DNA of 64,000 bases from Candidatus Krumholzibacteriota bacterium (GCA_029262065.1 JAJDAC010000016.1:78872-142871); one strand, 5' to 3'. Positions 52,530 to 60,855 are shown, numbered from the stretch's first letter. Numbers and translations are program-made. Notes: generated by a model not told the origin, from the letters alone.

Positions 52530-52888
52530 CCGAGCTTCCCAAGAAGCTGTACTACAGCATCAGCGAGGTGTCCGCATACACGGGGGTCAAACCCCATGTG
52601 CTGCGTTACTGGGAGTCGGAGTTCCCCACGCTGAAGCCGCGGAAGAATCGCGCGGGCAACCGCAGCTACCGCGAAAAGGACGTGTCCGAGATCATGACGA
52701 TCAAGGACCTCCTGTACGAGAAGGGGTTCAAGATCGACGGGGCGCGCAAGCTCCTGAAGGCACCCGCGGCTACCCGCGCCGAGCAGCTGGATCTGATCGG
52801 AACCAGCCCCGGCGACGCCCGACGGGAGAAGGTAGCCCGCCTCAAGCGTGATCTGAACGATCTGCTCGATTTCGTCCAGGACCTCTGA
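52526..52888 (+). CDS. MerR-family transcriptional regulator
   Basis: The product is a 120-aa protein with an N-terminal MerR winged helix-turn-helix (YYSISEVSAYTGVKPHVLRYWESEFPTLKPRKNRAGNRSYREKDVSEIMTIKDLLYEKGF) and a short C-terminal helix. It lacks the Cys of metal-sensing MerR proteins. Short MerR proteins of this type often follow gpsA in FCB-related genomes. Its target is unknown; regulation of its own operon or of envelope genes is a guess. The ATG overlaps the gpsA stop. Confidence 0.88.
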   Translation: MTELPKKLYYSISEVSAYTGVKPHVLRYWESEFPTLKPRKNRAGNRSYREKDVSEIMTIKDLLYEKGFKIDGARKLLKAPAATRAEQLDLIGTSPGDARREKVARLKRDLNDLLDFVQDL

Positions 52889-52924
52889 TGGGCAAGATGC
52901 CCGAGCTTCCTGGGCCCACAGACG

Positions 52925-52952
52925 TTGCAACCCATGCGGCCTGTGCTATCAT
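52925..52952 (+). promoter_or_regulatory. Sigma-70-type promoter for tRNA-Pro (GGG)
   Basis: TTGCAA (52925-52930) and TATCAT (52947-52952) are separated by 16 nt, ending 33 nt before the tRNA. Confidence 0.6.
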
Positions 52953-52985
52953 TTGGGCTTGCTGGCCTCCGGGCCAGGCATGGGT

Positions 52986-53062
52986 CGGGGCGTGGCGCAG
53001 TCCGGTAGCGCACTTGCATGGGGTGCAAGTGGTCGCTGGTTCAAATCCAGTCGCCCCGACCA
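52986..53062 (+). tRNA. tRNA-Pro (anticodon GGG)
   Basis: The acceptor stem is CGGGGCG with CGCCCCG. The anticodon arm is CTTGC-ATGGGGT-GCAAG, giving GGG, and the T-arm is GCTGGTTCAAATCCAGT. CCA is encoded (53060-53062). Confidence 0.95.
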
Positions 53063-53155
53063 CTTCGATTCTCCGGTCTCCCCACCGGATCCCATCTCCA
53101 CCTTCCAGTCCATCGAGGGCGCGACTCGGCGTAGTTCCGGGTGGCGTATTGGTCC

Positions 53156-53833
53156 ATGAGCGAGCGTAGATTGTGCGTTCTGCTTCCCGGCTACAACGTC
53201 GGGCGCTACCTCAACAAACTCGTGCCCTCCATTGGAGCCGTCGTGCCCCAGGCCACGGTGTGCCTGGTCGACGACGGCAGCGCCGACGACACCGCGGCCG
53301 TGGGCGAGGCCCTGGGCCTGGCGGTCCTGCGTCACGAGCAGAATCGCGGCAAGGGAGCCGCGCTTCAGACCGGCTTCGCGTGGTCGCTGGAGCAGGGGTT
53401 CGACGGCACCATCACGATGGACTCCGACGGGCAACATCTGGCGGAGGAAATTCCTCGTTTTCTGCAAGCGTGGGAAGCGGGCGCCAAGGTCGTGGTGGGA
53501 AGCCGCATGGACGACAACGAGAACATGCCGTGGCTGCGGAAACGGACCAACGAGTTCACCTCGTGGGTGGTGAGCCGCCTGGCCGAACATTCCATTGCCG
53601 ACAGCCAATCGGGTTACCGTCTGTTCGACAACGAAGTGCTGGGCAAGATCACCCTGGAGTCGACCCGCTACGACATGGAATCGGAGATCTTGATCAAGGC
53701 CGGCCGACTTGGCTACAGTGTCGCTTCGGTGCCCATCAGCACCGTCTACCACGACGAGAAGAGTTCGATCAATCCCGTGGTCGACACGGTGCGGTTCTTT
53801 CGCCTGGTCCTGAGGGCCCGGCACTGGCGCTGA
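53156..53833 (+). CDS. Glycosyltransferase family 2 (polyprenyl-phosphate type)
   Basis: The product is a 225-aa GT-A fold enzyme. It has LCVLLPGYNVGRYL, VCLVDDGSADDT, the acceptor motif NRGKGAALQTGF and TMDSDGQH (DxD-like), followed by DSQSGYRLFD, the pattern of DPM1/polyprenyl-phosphate glycosyltransferases. No C-terminal membrane segment is seen. The ATG at 53156 is preferred; a GTG at 53141 would add five residues. It probably transfers a sugar to a lipid carrier at the inner membrane. surE follows after 27 nt. Confidence 0.85.
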   Translation: MSERRLCVLLPGYNVGRYLNKLVPSIGAVVPQATVCLVDDGSADDTAAVGEALGLAVLRHEQNRGKGAALQTGFAWSLEQGFDGTITMDSDGQHLAEEIPRFLQAWEAGAKVVVGSRMDDNENMPWLRKRTNEFTSWVVSRLAEHSIADSQSGYRLFDNEVLGKITLESTRYDMESEILIKAGRLGYSVASVPISTVYHDEKSSINPVVDTVRFFRLVLRARHWR

Positions 53834-53860
53834 ATCCCCTGACCCTGGCGAACTGCGAAC

Positions 53861-54625
53861 ATGCACATCCTATTGAGTAACGACGACGGCCTGTTTGCCG
53901 AGGGACTGCAAACGCTACGCCGCGAGTTGAAACTGGCCATGCCCGAAGCGCGGATCACGGTGGTCGCCCCGCACCGCGAACGTAGCGCCATGAGCCACGC
54001 GCTGACGTTGGGCGAGCCCATGCGCATCGAGGATCACGGCGACGGGCAGTACGCGGTCACGGGTACGCCAACCGATTGTGTGCTCTACGCCGTGCAGGGA
54101 ATGTTGAAGGACGATCCGCCCGACGTCCTGGTGTCGGGTATCAACCACGGTCCCAACATGGGTGAGGACGTTCACTACAGTGGAACGGTAGGGGCGGCAT
54201 TCGAAGGTCATATCGTGCACGTGCCCAGCCTGGCGCTGTCATTGGCCACCAAGGCCCCCGAACGTGACTTTCGTGGAGCCATCCATTTCATCCACCATGT
54301 GTTGCCGCGTTGGCTTCACGATGAGTTGGTCCACCCGTGTCTGCTGAACATCAACATCCCATCGGCGCCGCCGGAGGAAATCGCCGGCATCCGCGCCTGT
54401 CCGTTGGGCTCACGGCGTTACGTGGATTCCATCGTTCAGCGGGAGGACCCACGCGGTCGCGCCTACTTCTGGATGGGCGGCGATTCGGTGACCTTTGACG
54501 ACATCGAGGGAACCGACTTCGTCATGAGCGCGGAGAACTACATCACCGTCACGCCGTTGCAGGTGGACGCAACGGCCTACGACCAATTGGATCGGTACAC
54601 GAAGGTGGAGGGCGACTGGTCGTGA
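53861..54625 (+). CDS. surE: 5'-nucleotidase SurE
   Basis: SurE is a metal-dependent nucleoside monophosphate phosphatase linked to stationary-phase survival. The 254-aa product has the metal site LLSNDDG at the N-terminus, VVAPHRERSAMSHALTL, GTPTDCVLYAV and VSGINHGPNMGEDVHYSGTVGAAFEG, all family signatures. Its stop overlaps the pcm start by four bases; the surE-pcm pair is widespread. Confidence 0.96.
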   Translation: MHILLSNDDGLFAEGLQTLRRELKLAMPEARITVVAPHRERSAMSHALTLGEPMRIEDHGDGQYAVTGTPTDCVLYAVQGMLKDDPPDVLVSGINHGPNMGEDVHYSGTVGAAFEGHIVHVPSLALSLATKAPERDFRGAIHFIHHVLPRWLHDELVHPCLLNINIPSAPPEEIAGIRACPLGSRRYVDSIVQREDPRGRAYFWMGGDSVTFDDIEGTDFVMSAENYITVTPLQVDATAYDQLDRYTKVEGDWS

Positions 54626-55269
54626 ACACCCTGGAGTTCGAGCGACAGAAAATGGTTCGCCACCAGCTCGAGCAGCAGGGGATCACCGACCAACGGGTGT
54701 TGGCCGCCATGGCCCGCATTCCCCGCCACCAGTTCCTGCAACCCGACAATTGGGATCAGGCCTACGCGCCGCGCGCCGTACCCATTGGCGGCGGCCAGAC
54801 CATCAGCCAGCCCTACATCGTGGCTCTCATGACATCGTTGCTCGATCTGGAGGGATCCGAAACCGTCCTGGAGATCGGCACCGGCAGTGGCTACCAGGCC
54901 GCGGTGCTCGCGTTGCTGACTCGTCGTGTGGTCACGATCGAGCGTATTCCCTGGCTCGCCGGCCGCGCTCACCGTCAGCTCCAAACCTGTTTCGATCACG
55001 CGCCCGAGGTGATCGTGGCCGACGGCTCCGACGCCGCCGCCGTCGCCGGTGGAACCTTCGACGCCATCGTCGTCACCGCCGCCGCGCCCGCCTTGCCCGA
55101 AGCCCTTCTGGAACGCCTGGCTGACCCCGGGATCCTGGTGTGCCCCGTCGGCGATCGTGACCTTCAGGTACTCCACGTGGTTCGACGTCGTGATGGCGAG
55201 GACGTGCACGAGACGAGTTGTCCGTGTCGGTTTGTGCCGTTGGTGGGGCGGGGTGGGTGGGGGGACTAG
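54622..55269 (+). CDS. pcm: Protein-L-isoaspartate O-methyltransferase
   Basis: Pcm methylates isoaspartyl residues so that damaged proteins can be repaired. The 215-aa product starts at a GTG and has the SAM-binding motif VLEIGTGSGYQAAVLALLTRRV and VTIERIPWLAGRAHRQL. The upstream PIGGGQTISQPYIVALMTSLLDL is diagnostic. The C-terminus ends in a Gly-rich LVGRGGWGD. Downstream lies the gap with two palindromic elements. Confidence 0.95.
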   Translation: MNTLEFERQKMVRHQLEQQGITDQRVLAAMARIPRHQFLQPDNWDQAYAPRAVPIGGGQTISQPYIVALMTSLLDLEGSETVLEIGTGSGYQAAVLALLTRRVVTIERIPWLAGRAHRQLQTCFDHAPEVIVADGSDAAAVAGGTFDAIVVTAAAPALPEALLERLADPGILVCPVGDRDLQVLHVVRRRDGEDVHETSCPCRFVPLVGRGGWGD

Positions 55270-55306
55270 CTCTCCGGTCCGGGTAGCTCCATCGTGGGTT
55301 GGTGCC

Positions 55307-55444
55307 GGGGCGGGTTGATATGTCTCGCTGCGCTAAGCCGCACTCCCCGGTTGGCCGGGTCTTGGGCCGAGGTGTAGGAGCATTCGGAGCGGCCAATCCG
55401 GGGTCGTTTGCGGAACCGCGCCGCGAGACATATCAACCCGCCCC
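55307..55444. repeat. Palindromic element 1 (138 nt)
   Basis: The outer arms 55307-55327 and 55424-55444 are perfect 21-nt inverted repeats containing GGGGCGGG and TTGATATGTCTCG. Inner arms continue the fold: CCCCGGTTGGCCG (55345-55357) pairs with 55390-55403 with one bulged T, and shorter pairs lie between. About 32 nt form the apex. No target-site duplication is seen. It may be a mobile palindrome or a structured RNA. Confidence 0.8.
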
Positions 55445-55521
55445 TAGCGTTCATGTAGATGGTCTCAACCTGTTCGATGGGCATTGGCGCGCAGCTCCGC
55501 CACCCCCGCGCACCTCTCTCA

Positions 55522-55661
55522 GCCGGGGGCGGGGATAATAGATCCTGCGGAGCGTTTCCGCAGCGCGGCCCGCCCTGAACCAACGGATAGCTCCTCCGAA
55601 GCCCCCGGGGCGGGCCCAAGCGTGGACTAGCGTGGAAGGAACTATTCTCCCCGCCCCCGGC
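55522..55661. repeat. Palindromic element 2 (140 nt)
   Basis: The arms 55522-55541 and 55642-55661 are inverted repeats with 19 of 20 matches (GCCGGGGGCGGGGA then TAATAG). Inside are a perfect hairpin CTGCGGA/TCCGCAG (55545-55563) and GGCCCGCCC pairing with GGGCGGGCC. Size and plan resemble element 1, but the sequence differs. Confidence 0.8.
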
Positions 55662-55687
55662 CCATCTCGGAGATAACGGAGCACCCG

Positions 55688-55716
55688 TTGCGCGAACCCA
55701 CGTAACCTGCTAGCTT
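55688..55716 (+). promoter_or_regulatory. Sigma-70-type promoter for tRNA-Pro (CGG)
   Basis: TTGCGC (55688-55693) and TAGCTT (55711-55716) are 17 nt apart. The start site would be about 40 nt before the tRNA. Confidence 0.5.
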
Positions 55717-55763
55717 CCTCGCTTGTGTCAAGCCTTGGGCCTGGCACTCGTTGAGCTTTGTGT

Positions 55764-55841
<78 letters not shown>

Positions 55842-55844
55842 AAC

Positions 55845-55881
55845 GCCCACGGGTCGAAAAACGTCCCGCGGGCTTTTTTTT
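55845..55881 (+). terminator. Rho-independent terminator after tRNA-Pro (CGG)
   Basis: GCCCACGGG pairs with CCCGCGGGC at 8 of 9 positions, followed by eight T residues. Confidence 0.85.
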
Positions 55882-55916
55882 GCCAATTGGTTTCGGACCT
55901 CACCTTGGCGGGGAAA

Positions 55917-56450
55917 ATGGCTCAGGACTTCAAACAACACGTTCAGGCGATCGCGGATTTCCCCTCCCCGGGCATTCTGTTCCGCGACATCACGCCGTTG
56001 TTGCGCGACATCGAAGCACTGAGATCGGTGATCGACACGTTCGCCGCTCGCTACGAATCACGATCGATCGACGCCGTGCTTGGCATCGAGAGTCGCGGCT
56101 TCCTGTTCGGCGTGCCGCTGGCGCTGGCGCTTGGTTGCTCCTTCGTACCGCTTCGCAAGGCCGGTAAGCTACCGCCACCGACGCGGCGCCTGGACTACGA
56201 TCTCGAGTACGGATCCGCGGCACTGGAAATCAAAGAGGGTGACGTTGCCGCCGGACAACGCGTCGTGATCATCGACGATCTGTTGGCCACCGGGGGAACC
56301 GCCGCCGCCGCGGCCACGCTGGTAGCCGAGACCGGGGCGACGATCGAAGAGGTCGCGTTCTTCATAGAGCTGGAAGCTCTGCAGGGCCGCGACGCACTCG
56401 CCGGTTACGACGTATACTCCCTCATCCGGTACGGCGCGGACGAGGCGTAG
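55917..56450 (+). CDS. apt: Adenine phosphoribosyltransferase
   Basis: Apt salvages adenine to AMP with PRPP. The ATG at 55917 follows GGCGGGGAAA and gives 177 aa, the normal size; a TTG at 55887 would add ten residues. Features are FPSPGILFRDITPLLRD, VLGIESRGFLFGVPLALALG, the KAGKLP loop and the PRPP-binding motif VVIIDDLLATGGTAAAA. A terminator lies upstream and tRNA-Arg starts 42 nt downstream, so the two may share a transcript. Confidence 0.96.
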   Translation: MAQDFKQHVQAIADFPSPGILFRDITPLLRDIEALRSVIDTFAARYESRSIDAVLGIESRGFLFGVPLALALGCSFVPLRKAGKLPPPTRRLDYDLEYGSAALEIKEGDVAAGQRVVIIDDLLATGGTAAAAATLVAETGATIEEVAFFIELEALQGRDALAGYDVYSLIRYGADEA

Positions 56451-56492
56451 AACGGGACCCCAACCGAAGGCAGCCAGTTCGGGTGGACTTGC

Positions 56493-56569
56493 GCCCCAGT
56501 AGCTCAGGTGGATAGAGCACAGGTTTCCTAAACCTGGTGTCGGAGGTTCGAGTCCTCCCTGGGGCGCCA
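56493..56569 (+). tRNA. tRNA-Arg (anticodon CCT)
   Basis: The acceptor stem is GCCCCAG with CTGGGGC. The anticodon arm is CAGGT-TTCCTAA-ACCTG, giving CCT, and the T-arm is GGAGGTTCGAGTCCTCC. CCA is encoded (56567-56569). Confidence 0.95.
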
Positions 56570-56593
56570 CTCACTTGCTGCCGCGCGTTGCCA

Positions 56594-56649
56594 CACGAGA
56601 GTCACTTCACAAGAGTCACCGCACGAGAGTCACCGTACCAGCGTTACCC
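56594..56649 (-). repeat. 14-nt tandem repeat reiterating the end of the LamG gene
   Basis: Three near-identical 14-nt units (CACGAGAGTCACTT, CACAAGAGTCACCG, CACGAGAGTCACCG) run from 56594 to 56635. A fourth, diverged unit (56636-56649, 9 of 14 matches) is the last coding stretch of the gene. On the minus strand the non-coding unit also reads VTLVR-stop. Confidence 0.75.
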
Positions 56650-59305
56650 GTCTGGTCTCGACGAATCCCGGTGTTTGCATGCGCACGATGTACACGCCCG
56701 AGGCCACGGCGTTTCCGCCGTCATCGGTGCCGGTCCAAATCGCCTCATGCGTGCCAGCATCCTTCATTCCATTCAACAGCGTGGCCACGTGGCGCCCGGC
56801 GATGTCGTACACCACCAGACGCACCTCGCCGGCGGTGGCCATGCGAAGTTGCAACGTGGTGCGCGGATTGAACGGATTGGGAACCGCGTTCGACAACGCG
56901 TACTTCGAGGGCACGTTTTCGTTGGCCGTCACCGATCCCGGCGATCCCGCGGCGCTTTCGTTGCCCGCATGATCGAGCGCCGTGATCTTGTAGAAGAAGC
57001 CAAACGGACTGGCCGTCGCATCGGTCCAGGCCGAGGTGGCGATCTGCTGCACGAGGTTGCCAGGACCGGGAACGAATCCCGGGTTGGTATCGCGATAGAC
57101 CCGCCAGTACTGGAAGTCGGGTTCGGGTGCCGCATCCCACGCCAGATCCACCCCCGATGCCTGGTAGGCCGCGATGATGCTCGACGGTACCCCCGGCGCG
57201 ATGTTGTCCACCGACGAACCGCTCACGGCGTCGCTGCCGTACCACACAAACGGATCCACGGTATGGGCCGACACGAAGAACGTGCTGGTGATGGGGTCGT
57301 CATCGACGGTGGGGGTGGGTGCCGCGTACGTATTCTGTTGCGCGGCGTAGAAACTTCCCACGATCTGCCAGGTGCCCGGCGGAAACGTGTTGGGCGCCTT
57401 GGCCTGGGCCGTCGTCAGGTAGACCGACCCGTTCCACACCACGGCGCCCCAACTCTCCAGTTGAGCGCGCGTGGCTTCGGACAATTCAGTTTCCAGATCC
57501 ACAGCCGAGGCGAGGTCGACTCCGGCGCCGAGCAGCCGTGCCTTGGATCCAACTACCTCGCGCCACACGTTGTAGCCGCTGACGGGCGCTGCACTACCGA
57601 GCTGATCGAGCCAGGAACGATCGATGTTGACGACGACCGACCCGCCCTGATCGTCGGGAAGGTCGTCCACCGAAGAAATAGCCGGCGATGAAAAGACCAT
57701 CGAAGGTTCCTGCTTCGAGGTGAACCAGGCTCCGTTGGCGGGCGTGCCACAGTCGAACCAGCCGGGCTCGCCATTGGCGAACGTGCCGCCGGGGCGGCCA
57801 TCCAGCGCAAACGTCAGCGTGCCACCGACCGGGCGCGTCAAGAGAGTGAACTGGAAACCCACGACGCGAAGATCACCGTTGGCATCGGGAGGGAGGCAAG
57901 CGCCCAGGTCCACATTCCAATCCTGCCCCCCGGGGGTGCCACTGTTGGTTCCTGGGGTGGAGAGTATGGCGCCGTCCAGGTTGACCTCCGGCGGAACCTG
58001 GAGAAACGCCTCCCACGCACTGGCGCCCTCGGTGAGTCCCTTGATCACCAGGTACGCGTTGAACGATGTTCCCACCGCCAGGTCGTCCAGCACCGTCTGC
58101 GTGTGTAGCGCGTCGAAGTACAGCCCGATATCCGCGTCGGCCATGGAGCCGAGCGTGTACTCGAATGCCTGCGACAAGGACGACGCCGATGGCTGAAACA
58201 CCACGGTCGATCCGTCGGAGGTCGTGACGTCGGTCACCTCGAAGGGATCGGTGGTCCCCGCGGCACGACGCAACAGGTGGTAGAGGCGATCGGTATCGAA
58301 GCCGCCGTCATCGAAATTCAGAAGGACCGATCCCCCGGCCGCGCCCTCGTCAGCCGCGGCGAATTGCCACAGGCGATCGTACCGATTGCCCACTGCGCCG
58401 GGTATCTGATCGGTGACCAAAGACAACGAGAGGCCGTTGTGGGCGAAGACGACGTCATCGCCCTTGTCCTGGAGAAACGAAAAGTCGGCCACCGTCAGGC
58501 CGGGATCGCGCAGGTCGGCCGAAGTATCGGGACGCCCCTGCCACATGGCGATGCGTTCGTCGGAATACTGCGAGAGATCGGTAAGGGGGGCGGTGGAGTT
58601 CCGCCAGAAAAACGTGCCGAGGAAATCAATCGACGTCGGACCTCCCAGCGGCGCTACGTCGTTGGCGAAGAAGCCCGAGCCTTCATCAAGAGGGAAGTAC
58701 ACGTAGAGATCCGCTTCGTTACCCGTGAGTGGCGCGAACATGTCACGGCGGATCTCCGTCTCCGACCGATTCGTGTACCACAGACGGAACTCGTCCATCT
58801 CACCTTCGAAAACACCACCACCGACGCCATAGTTTGCTCCGAGTATGAACGTTGCCGGCGCCACGGGTCCCGACACATCGATCTGGATGCCGCTGCCAAT
58901 TGCATTCACGTAGAAGCGAACGAAGGTTCCATCGTAAGTGACGGCTACGTGCTGCCACACGCCGGTCTGCAGCGCGACCGAACCCGAGTTTGAGTTTCCG
59001 TTCCGGATGAGTTCGAGGAAGCCGTTGTTGATCTGGAAGATCAGGTCATCGACAGAAATCTCCTGCCCCTTGATGGGGTGAACGCCCGAAACGTTGGTGG
59101 GATACACCCACGCTTCCATGGTGAAGTTGTTGGGGGGGTTGAGAGCCGTCCCAATTTTATTCTGGGAGGAAGTTGCGGCGGTGAACTCGAATGAGGAACC
59201 GCCGTCGAGTCCGGCCCAGGAAGCCGGAGCGATCAAGAAGACAGTGATCAGGCAGACAGCCAGGGCGAGATGAAGGGCGCGGGTACGAGGGGGGACTGGG
59301 ACCAT
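56630..59305 (-). CDS. Secreted LamG-domain protein with FlgD-like C-terminus
   Basis: The ATG at 59305 follows GGAGGT at 8-nt spacing and opens a signal peptide (ALHLALAVCLITVFLIAPASWA), giving 891 aa; a GTG at 59335 is less likely. Residues about 35-225 form a LamG/concanavalin-like domain (FTMEAWVYPTN, WQHVAVTYDGTFVRFYVNAIG, GEMDEFRLWYTNRSETEIRRDM). The middle is unassigned and beta-rich. A fibronectin-III-like stretch (VDLAWDAAPEPDFQYWRVYRD) precedes the sorting-type tail: NAVPNPFNPRTTLQLRM, VVYDIAGRHVATLLNG and VASGVYIVRMQTPG. It is probably surface-anchored or released and may bind glycans. It is the first minus-strand gene since rpsT. Confidence 0.8.
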   Translation of the reverse strand: MVPVPPRTRALHLALAVCLITVFLIAPASWAGLDGGSSFEFTAATSSQNKIGTALNPPNNFTMEAWVYPTNVSGVHPIKGQEISVDDLIFQINNGFLELIRNGNSNSGSVALQTGVWQHVAVTYDGTFVRFYVNAIGSGIQIDVSGPVAPATFILGANYGVGGGVFEGEMDEFRLWYTNRSETEIRRDMFAPLTGNEADLYVYFPLDEGSGFFANDVAPLGGPTSIDFLGTFFWRNSTAPLTDLSQYSDERIAMWQGRPDTSADLRDPGLTVADFSFLQDKGDDVVFAHNGLSLSLVTDQIPGAVGNRYDRLWQFAAADEGAAGGSVLLNFDDGGFDTDRLYHLLRRAAGTTDPFEVTDVTTSDGSTVVFQPSASSLSQAFEYTLGSMADADIGLYFDALHTQTVLDDLAVGTSFNAYLVIKGLTEGASAWEAFLQVPPEVNLDGAILSTPGTNSGTPGGQDWNVDLGACLPPDANGDLRVVGFQFTLLTRPVGGTLTFALDGRPGGTFANGEPGWFDCGTPANGAWFTSKQEPSMVFSSPAISSVDDLPDDQGGSVVVNIDRSWLDQLGSAAPVSGYNVWREVVGSKARLLGAGVDLASAVDLETELSEATRAQLESWGAVVWNGSVYLTTAQAKAPNTFPPGTWQIVGSFYAAQQNTYAAPTPTVDDDPITSTFFVSAHTVDPFVWYGSDAVSGSSVDNIAPGVPSSIIAAYQASGVDLAWDAAPEPDFQYWRVYRDTNPGFVPGPGNLVQQIATSAWTDATASPFGFFYKITALDHAGNESAAGSPGSVTANENVPSKYALSNAVPNPFNPRTTLQLRMATAGEVRLVVYDIAGRHVATLLNGMKDAGTHEAIWTGTDDGGNAVASGVYIVRMQTPGFVETRRVTLVR

Positions 59306-59660
59306 TGGGACCCACCTCCATTGGGCTGGAGACACACACGTGAAGTCAAAGCACAGGTGACAGCGGGAGGCCGACGCTCGGTGTGACTCCCAATATGACC
59401 CATTAGTCCCGACCCAGACAAGTCGCCTGGAAAATCGGCGCGTCTGAGATTGTGGCCGACGACCCGGAAGTCACTCGGGTGTTGGCTTTCTCGTTGCCGT
59501 GGTTTACTTTATTGGGTCGGCTTGGTAGCGAAACCGAACCGCAGCTGCTGAGCGAGATTGCCAGCGGCCCCTGGAATAAGCCGCGGAATCACCTGGAATT
59601 GGACAGGCCGAACGGAACCCACTTGCTGGGTCCCGACTTCGTCTGAGGAGGAACTGACCG
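59306..59660. other. Divergent intergenic region
   Basis: These 355 nt separate the minus-strand LamG gene from the plus-strand TPR gene and should hold both promoters. A weak plus-strand candidate is TTGGCT (59482-59487) and TACTTT (59505-59510) with 17-nt spacing. A 64-codon frame at 59452-59646 has no supporting features. No RNA gene is seen. Confidence 0.45.
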
Positions 59661-60335
59661 TTGAGCCGCATGACCAAAGAAGAGTTGCGCCACGATGCCT
59701 TCGCCGAGGGCACCGTCACGGTGAGCAACTACGTACAGAAGCACTTCATGACGGTGCTGGTGGCCGTCCTGGCCCTGGCCGTGATCGTCGTGGGGGGGAT
59801 GTACTTCCGTCAGTCGAGCCTCCGTACCAACGAACAGGCCGCTCAGCTCATGCACCGGTCCATGGCCCAGTACACCTCCGGCGCGTATGGCGAGGCTCTG
59901 GTCAGCACTGAAGATCTTCTGACCAGATTCTCCGGTTCGGCCGAACGCAATCCCGCGCTGTATTTGTCGGGAGCCAGTCATCTGGCGCTGGGCGAGAACG
60001 AAGACGCGGTCAATCGGTTCAACGAGTATCTGGCCGCCGATGCCAACGGGCTCTACGCCAATTCGGCCGTCATGGGCCTGGGTCTTGCACTTGAGGCGCG
60101 TGGCGACAACGCCGATGCGGCCCAACGCTTTCGCGACCTGCGGGGAAAGCTACCGGCGGCTGATCCATTGTTCGTGCAGGCCACCTTCGCCCAGGCGCGA
60201 GCCCTGCAGGCCGTGGGTCAGATGGACGCCGCGGTGACCGTGCTCAAGGAGCTGTTGGGGTCGACGGACTTCGCAGCCCGCCAGCAGGCCGAATCGAAGA
60301 TCGCGGTGCTCGAAGCCATGGGAAAAGCTTCCTAG
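59661..60335 (+). CDS. Membrane-anchored TPR protein, YfgM-like
   Basis: The product is 224 aa with a short cytoplasmic N-terminus, one membrane segment (FMTVLVAVLALAVIVVGGMYF) and periplasmic TPR helices (about 55-215). This matches the YfgM layout; E. coli YfgM works with PpiD at the Sec translocon. The TTG at 59661 has GAGGAGGAA seven nt upstream; an ATG three codons later is possible. The call is by layout rather than sequence signature. Confidence 0.7.
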   Translation: MSRMTKEELRHDAFAEGTVTVSNYVQKHFMTVLVAVLALAVIVVGGMYFRQSSLRTNEQAAQLMHRSMAQYTSGAYGEALVSTEDLLTRFSGSAERNPALYLSGASHLALGENEDAVNRFNEYLAADANGLYANSAVMGLGLALEARGDNADAAQRFRDLRGKLPAADPLFVQATFAQARALQAVGQMDAAVTVLKELLGSTDFAARQQAESKIAVLEAMGKAS

Positions 60336-60369
60336 GTACGTTTCGAACCGCACAACGGGAGAGCCACCG

Positions 60370-60783
60370 GTGGCCAACGCCCAGTCCTTGCCACCTGAGT
60401 CCGCGCCCAGGACCACTCGGCTCATGGCCGAGCTACCGACCATTACCGAGCGTTGGCTAGCCAGCGTTTCCTACCTGGGGCCTCTGTGCCTCATTGCCAT
60501 GTTCCAGAAGCGACGTACGCCGTTCGTCACTTGGCACGCCCAGCAGGGGTTCTGCTTGTTCTTCGCCGAGGCGATCGCCCTGGCCGTGCTGATCGTTGTC
60601 GAGAACACCGTGGGACAGATCTGGGGGCTCGGCTTCGTGATCCGGGTGTTCCTGGAACTGGTGACCTTCGTGACGTTCCTGGTGCTCATCACCGTGGGAT
60701 TCGTGAAGGCCCTGGCCGGCGAGAGCTTTCGGATGCCGGTCATCGCAGAGTATGCGCACCGGGTCCCGCTGGAAGAGCGCTGA
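60370..60783 (+). CDS. Tic20/DUF4870-like membrane protein
   Basis: The product is a 137-aa protein with three to four membrane segments. The pattern WLASVSYLGPLCLIAMFQKRRTPFVTWHAQQGFCLFFAEAI is the DUF4870/Tic20-like signature, in which the His-Ala-x-Gln-Gly segment follows the first hairpin. Function in bacteria is not settled. The start is a GTG 34 nt after the TPR gene. It is the last plus-strand gene before the dif-like site. Confidence 0.75.
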   Translation: MANAQSLPPESAPRTTRLMAELPTITERWLASVSYLGPLCLIAMFQKRRTPFVTWHAQQGFCLFFAEAIALAVLIVVENTVGQIWGLGFVIRVFLELVTFVTFLVLITVGFVKALAGESFRMPVIAEYAHRVPLEER

Positions 60784-60855
60784 GCCGCCCGGTTCGAAAT
60801 TCCCGCTGGTTTTTCGTGAGCGACTTTTCCAGGCGGATTCCAACCCCTACCTGTA

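Larger units (their letters stand above)
55270..55763. other. 494-nt intergenic region with two palindromic elements
   Basis: No gene is supported between pcm and tRNA-Pro. Short open frames (for example 55299-55538 on plus and 55266-55619 on minus) lie across the palindromes and look spurious. The region holds two near-palindromic elements of about 140 nt, a 77-nt spacer between them, and a promoter for tRNA-Pro (CGG). Confidence 0.7.

Noticed and set aside
55307..55444. MITE with target-site duplication
   Set aside because: The bases flanking the arms are not duplicated, so insertion by a DDE transposase is not supported by the sequence.
55266..55619. 117-codon minus-strand frame and 79-codon plus-strand frame (55299-55538) in the gap after pcm
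   Set aside because: They lie across the two palindromic elements, lack ribosome sites and show no protein-like features.
55307..55661. Known structured RNA (SRP RNA, 6S RNA, tmRNA, RNase P RNA)
   Set aside because: None of their conserved segments could be found on either strand, so no known RNA name is given.
59452..59646. 64-codon plus-strand frame before the YfgM-like gene
   Set aside because: It has no ribosome site, no recognisable motif and overlaps the expected promoter region.
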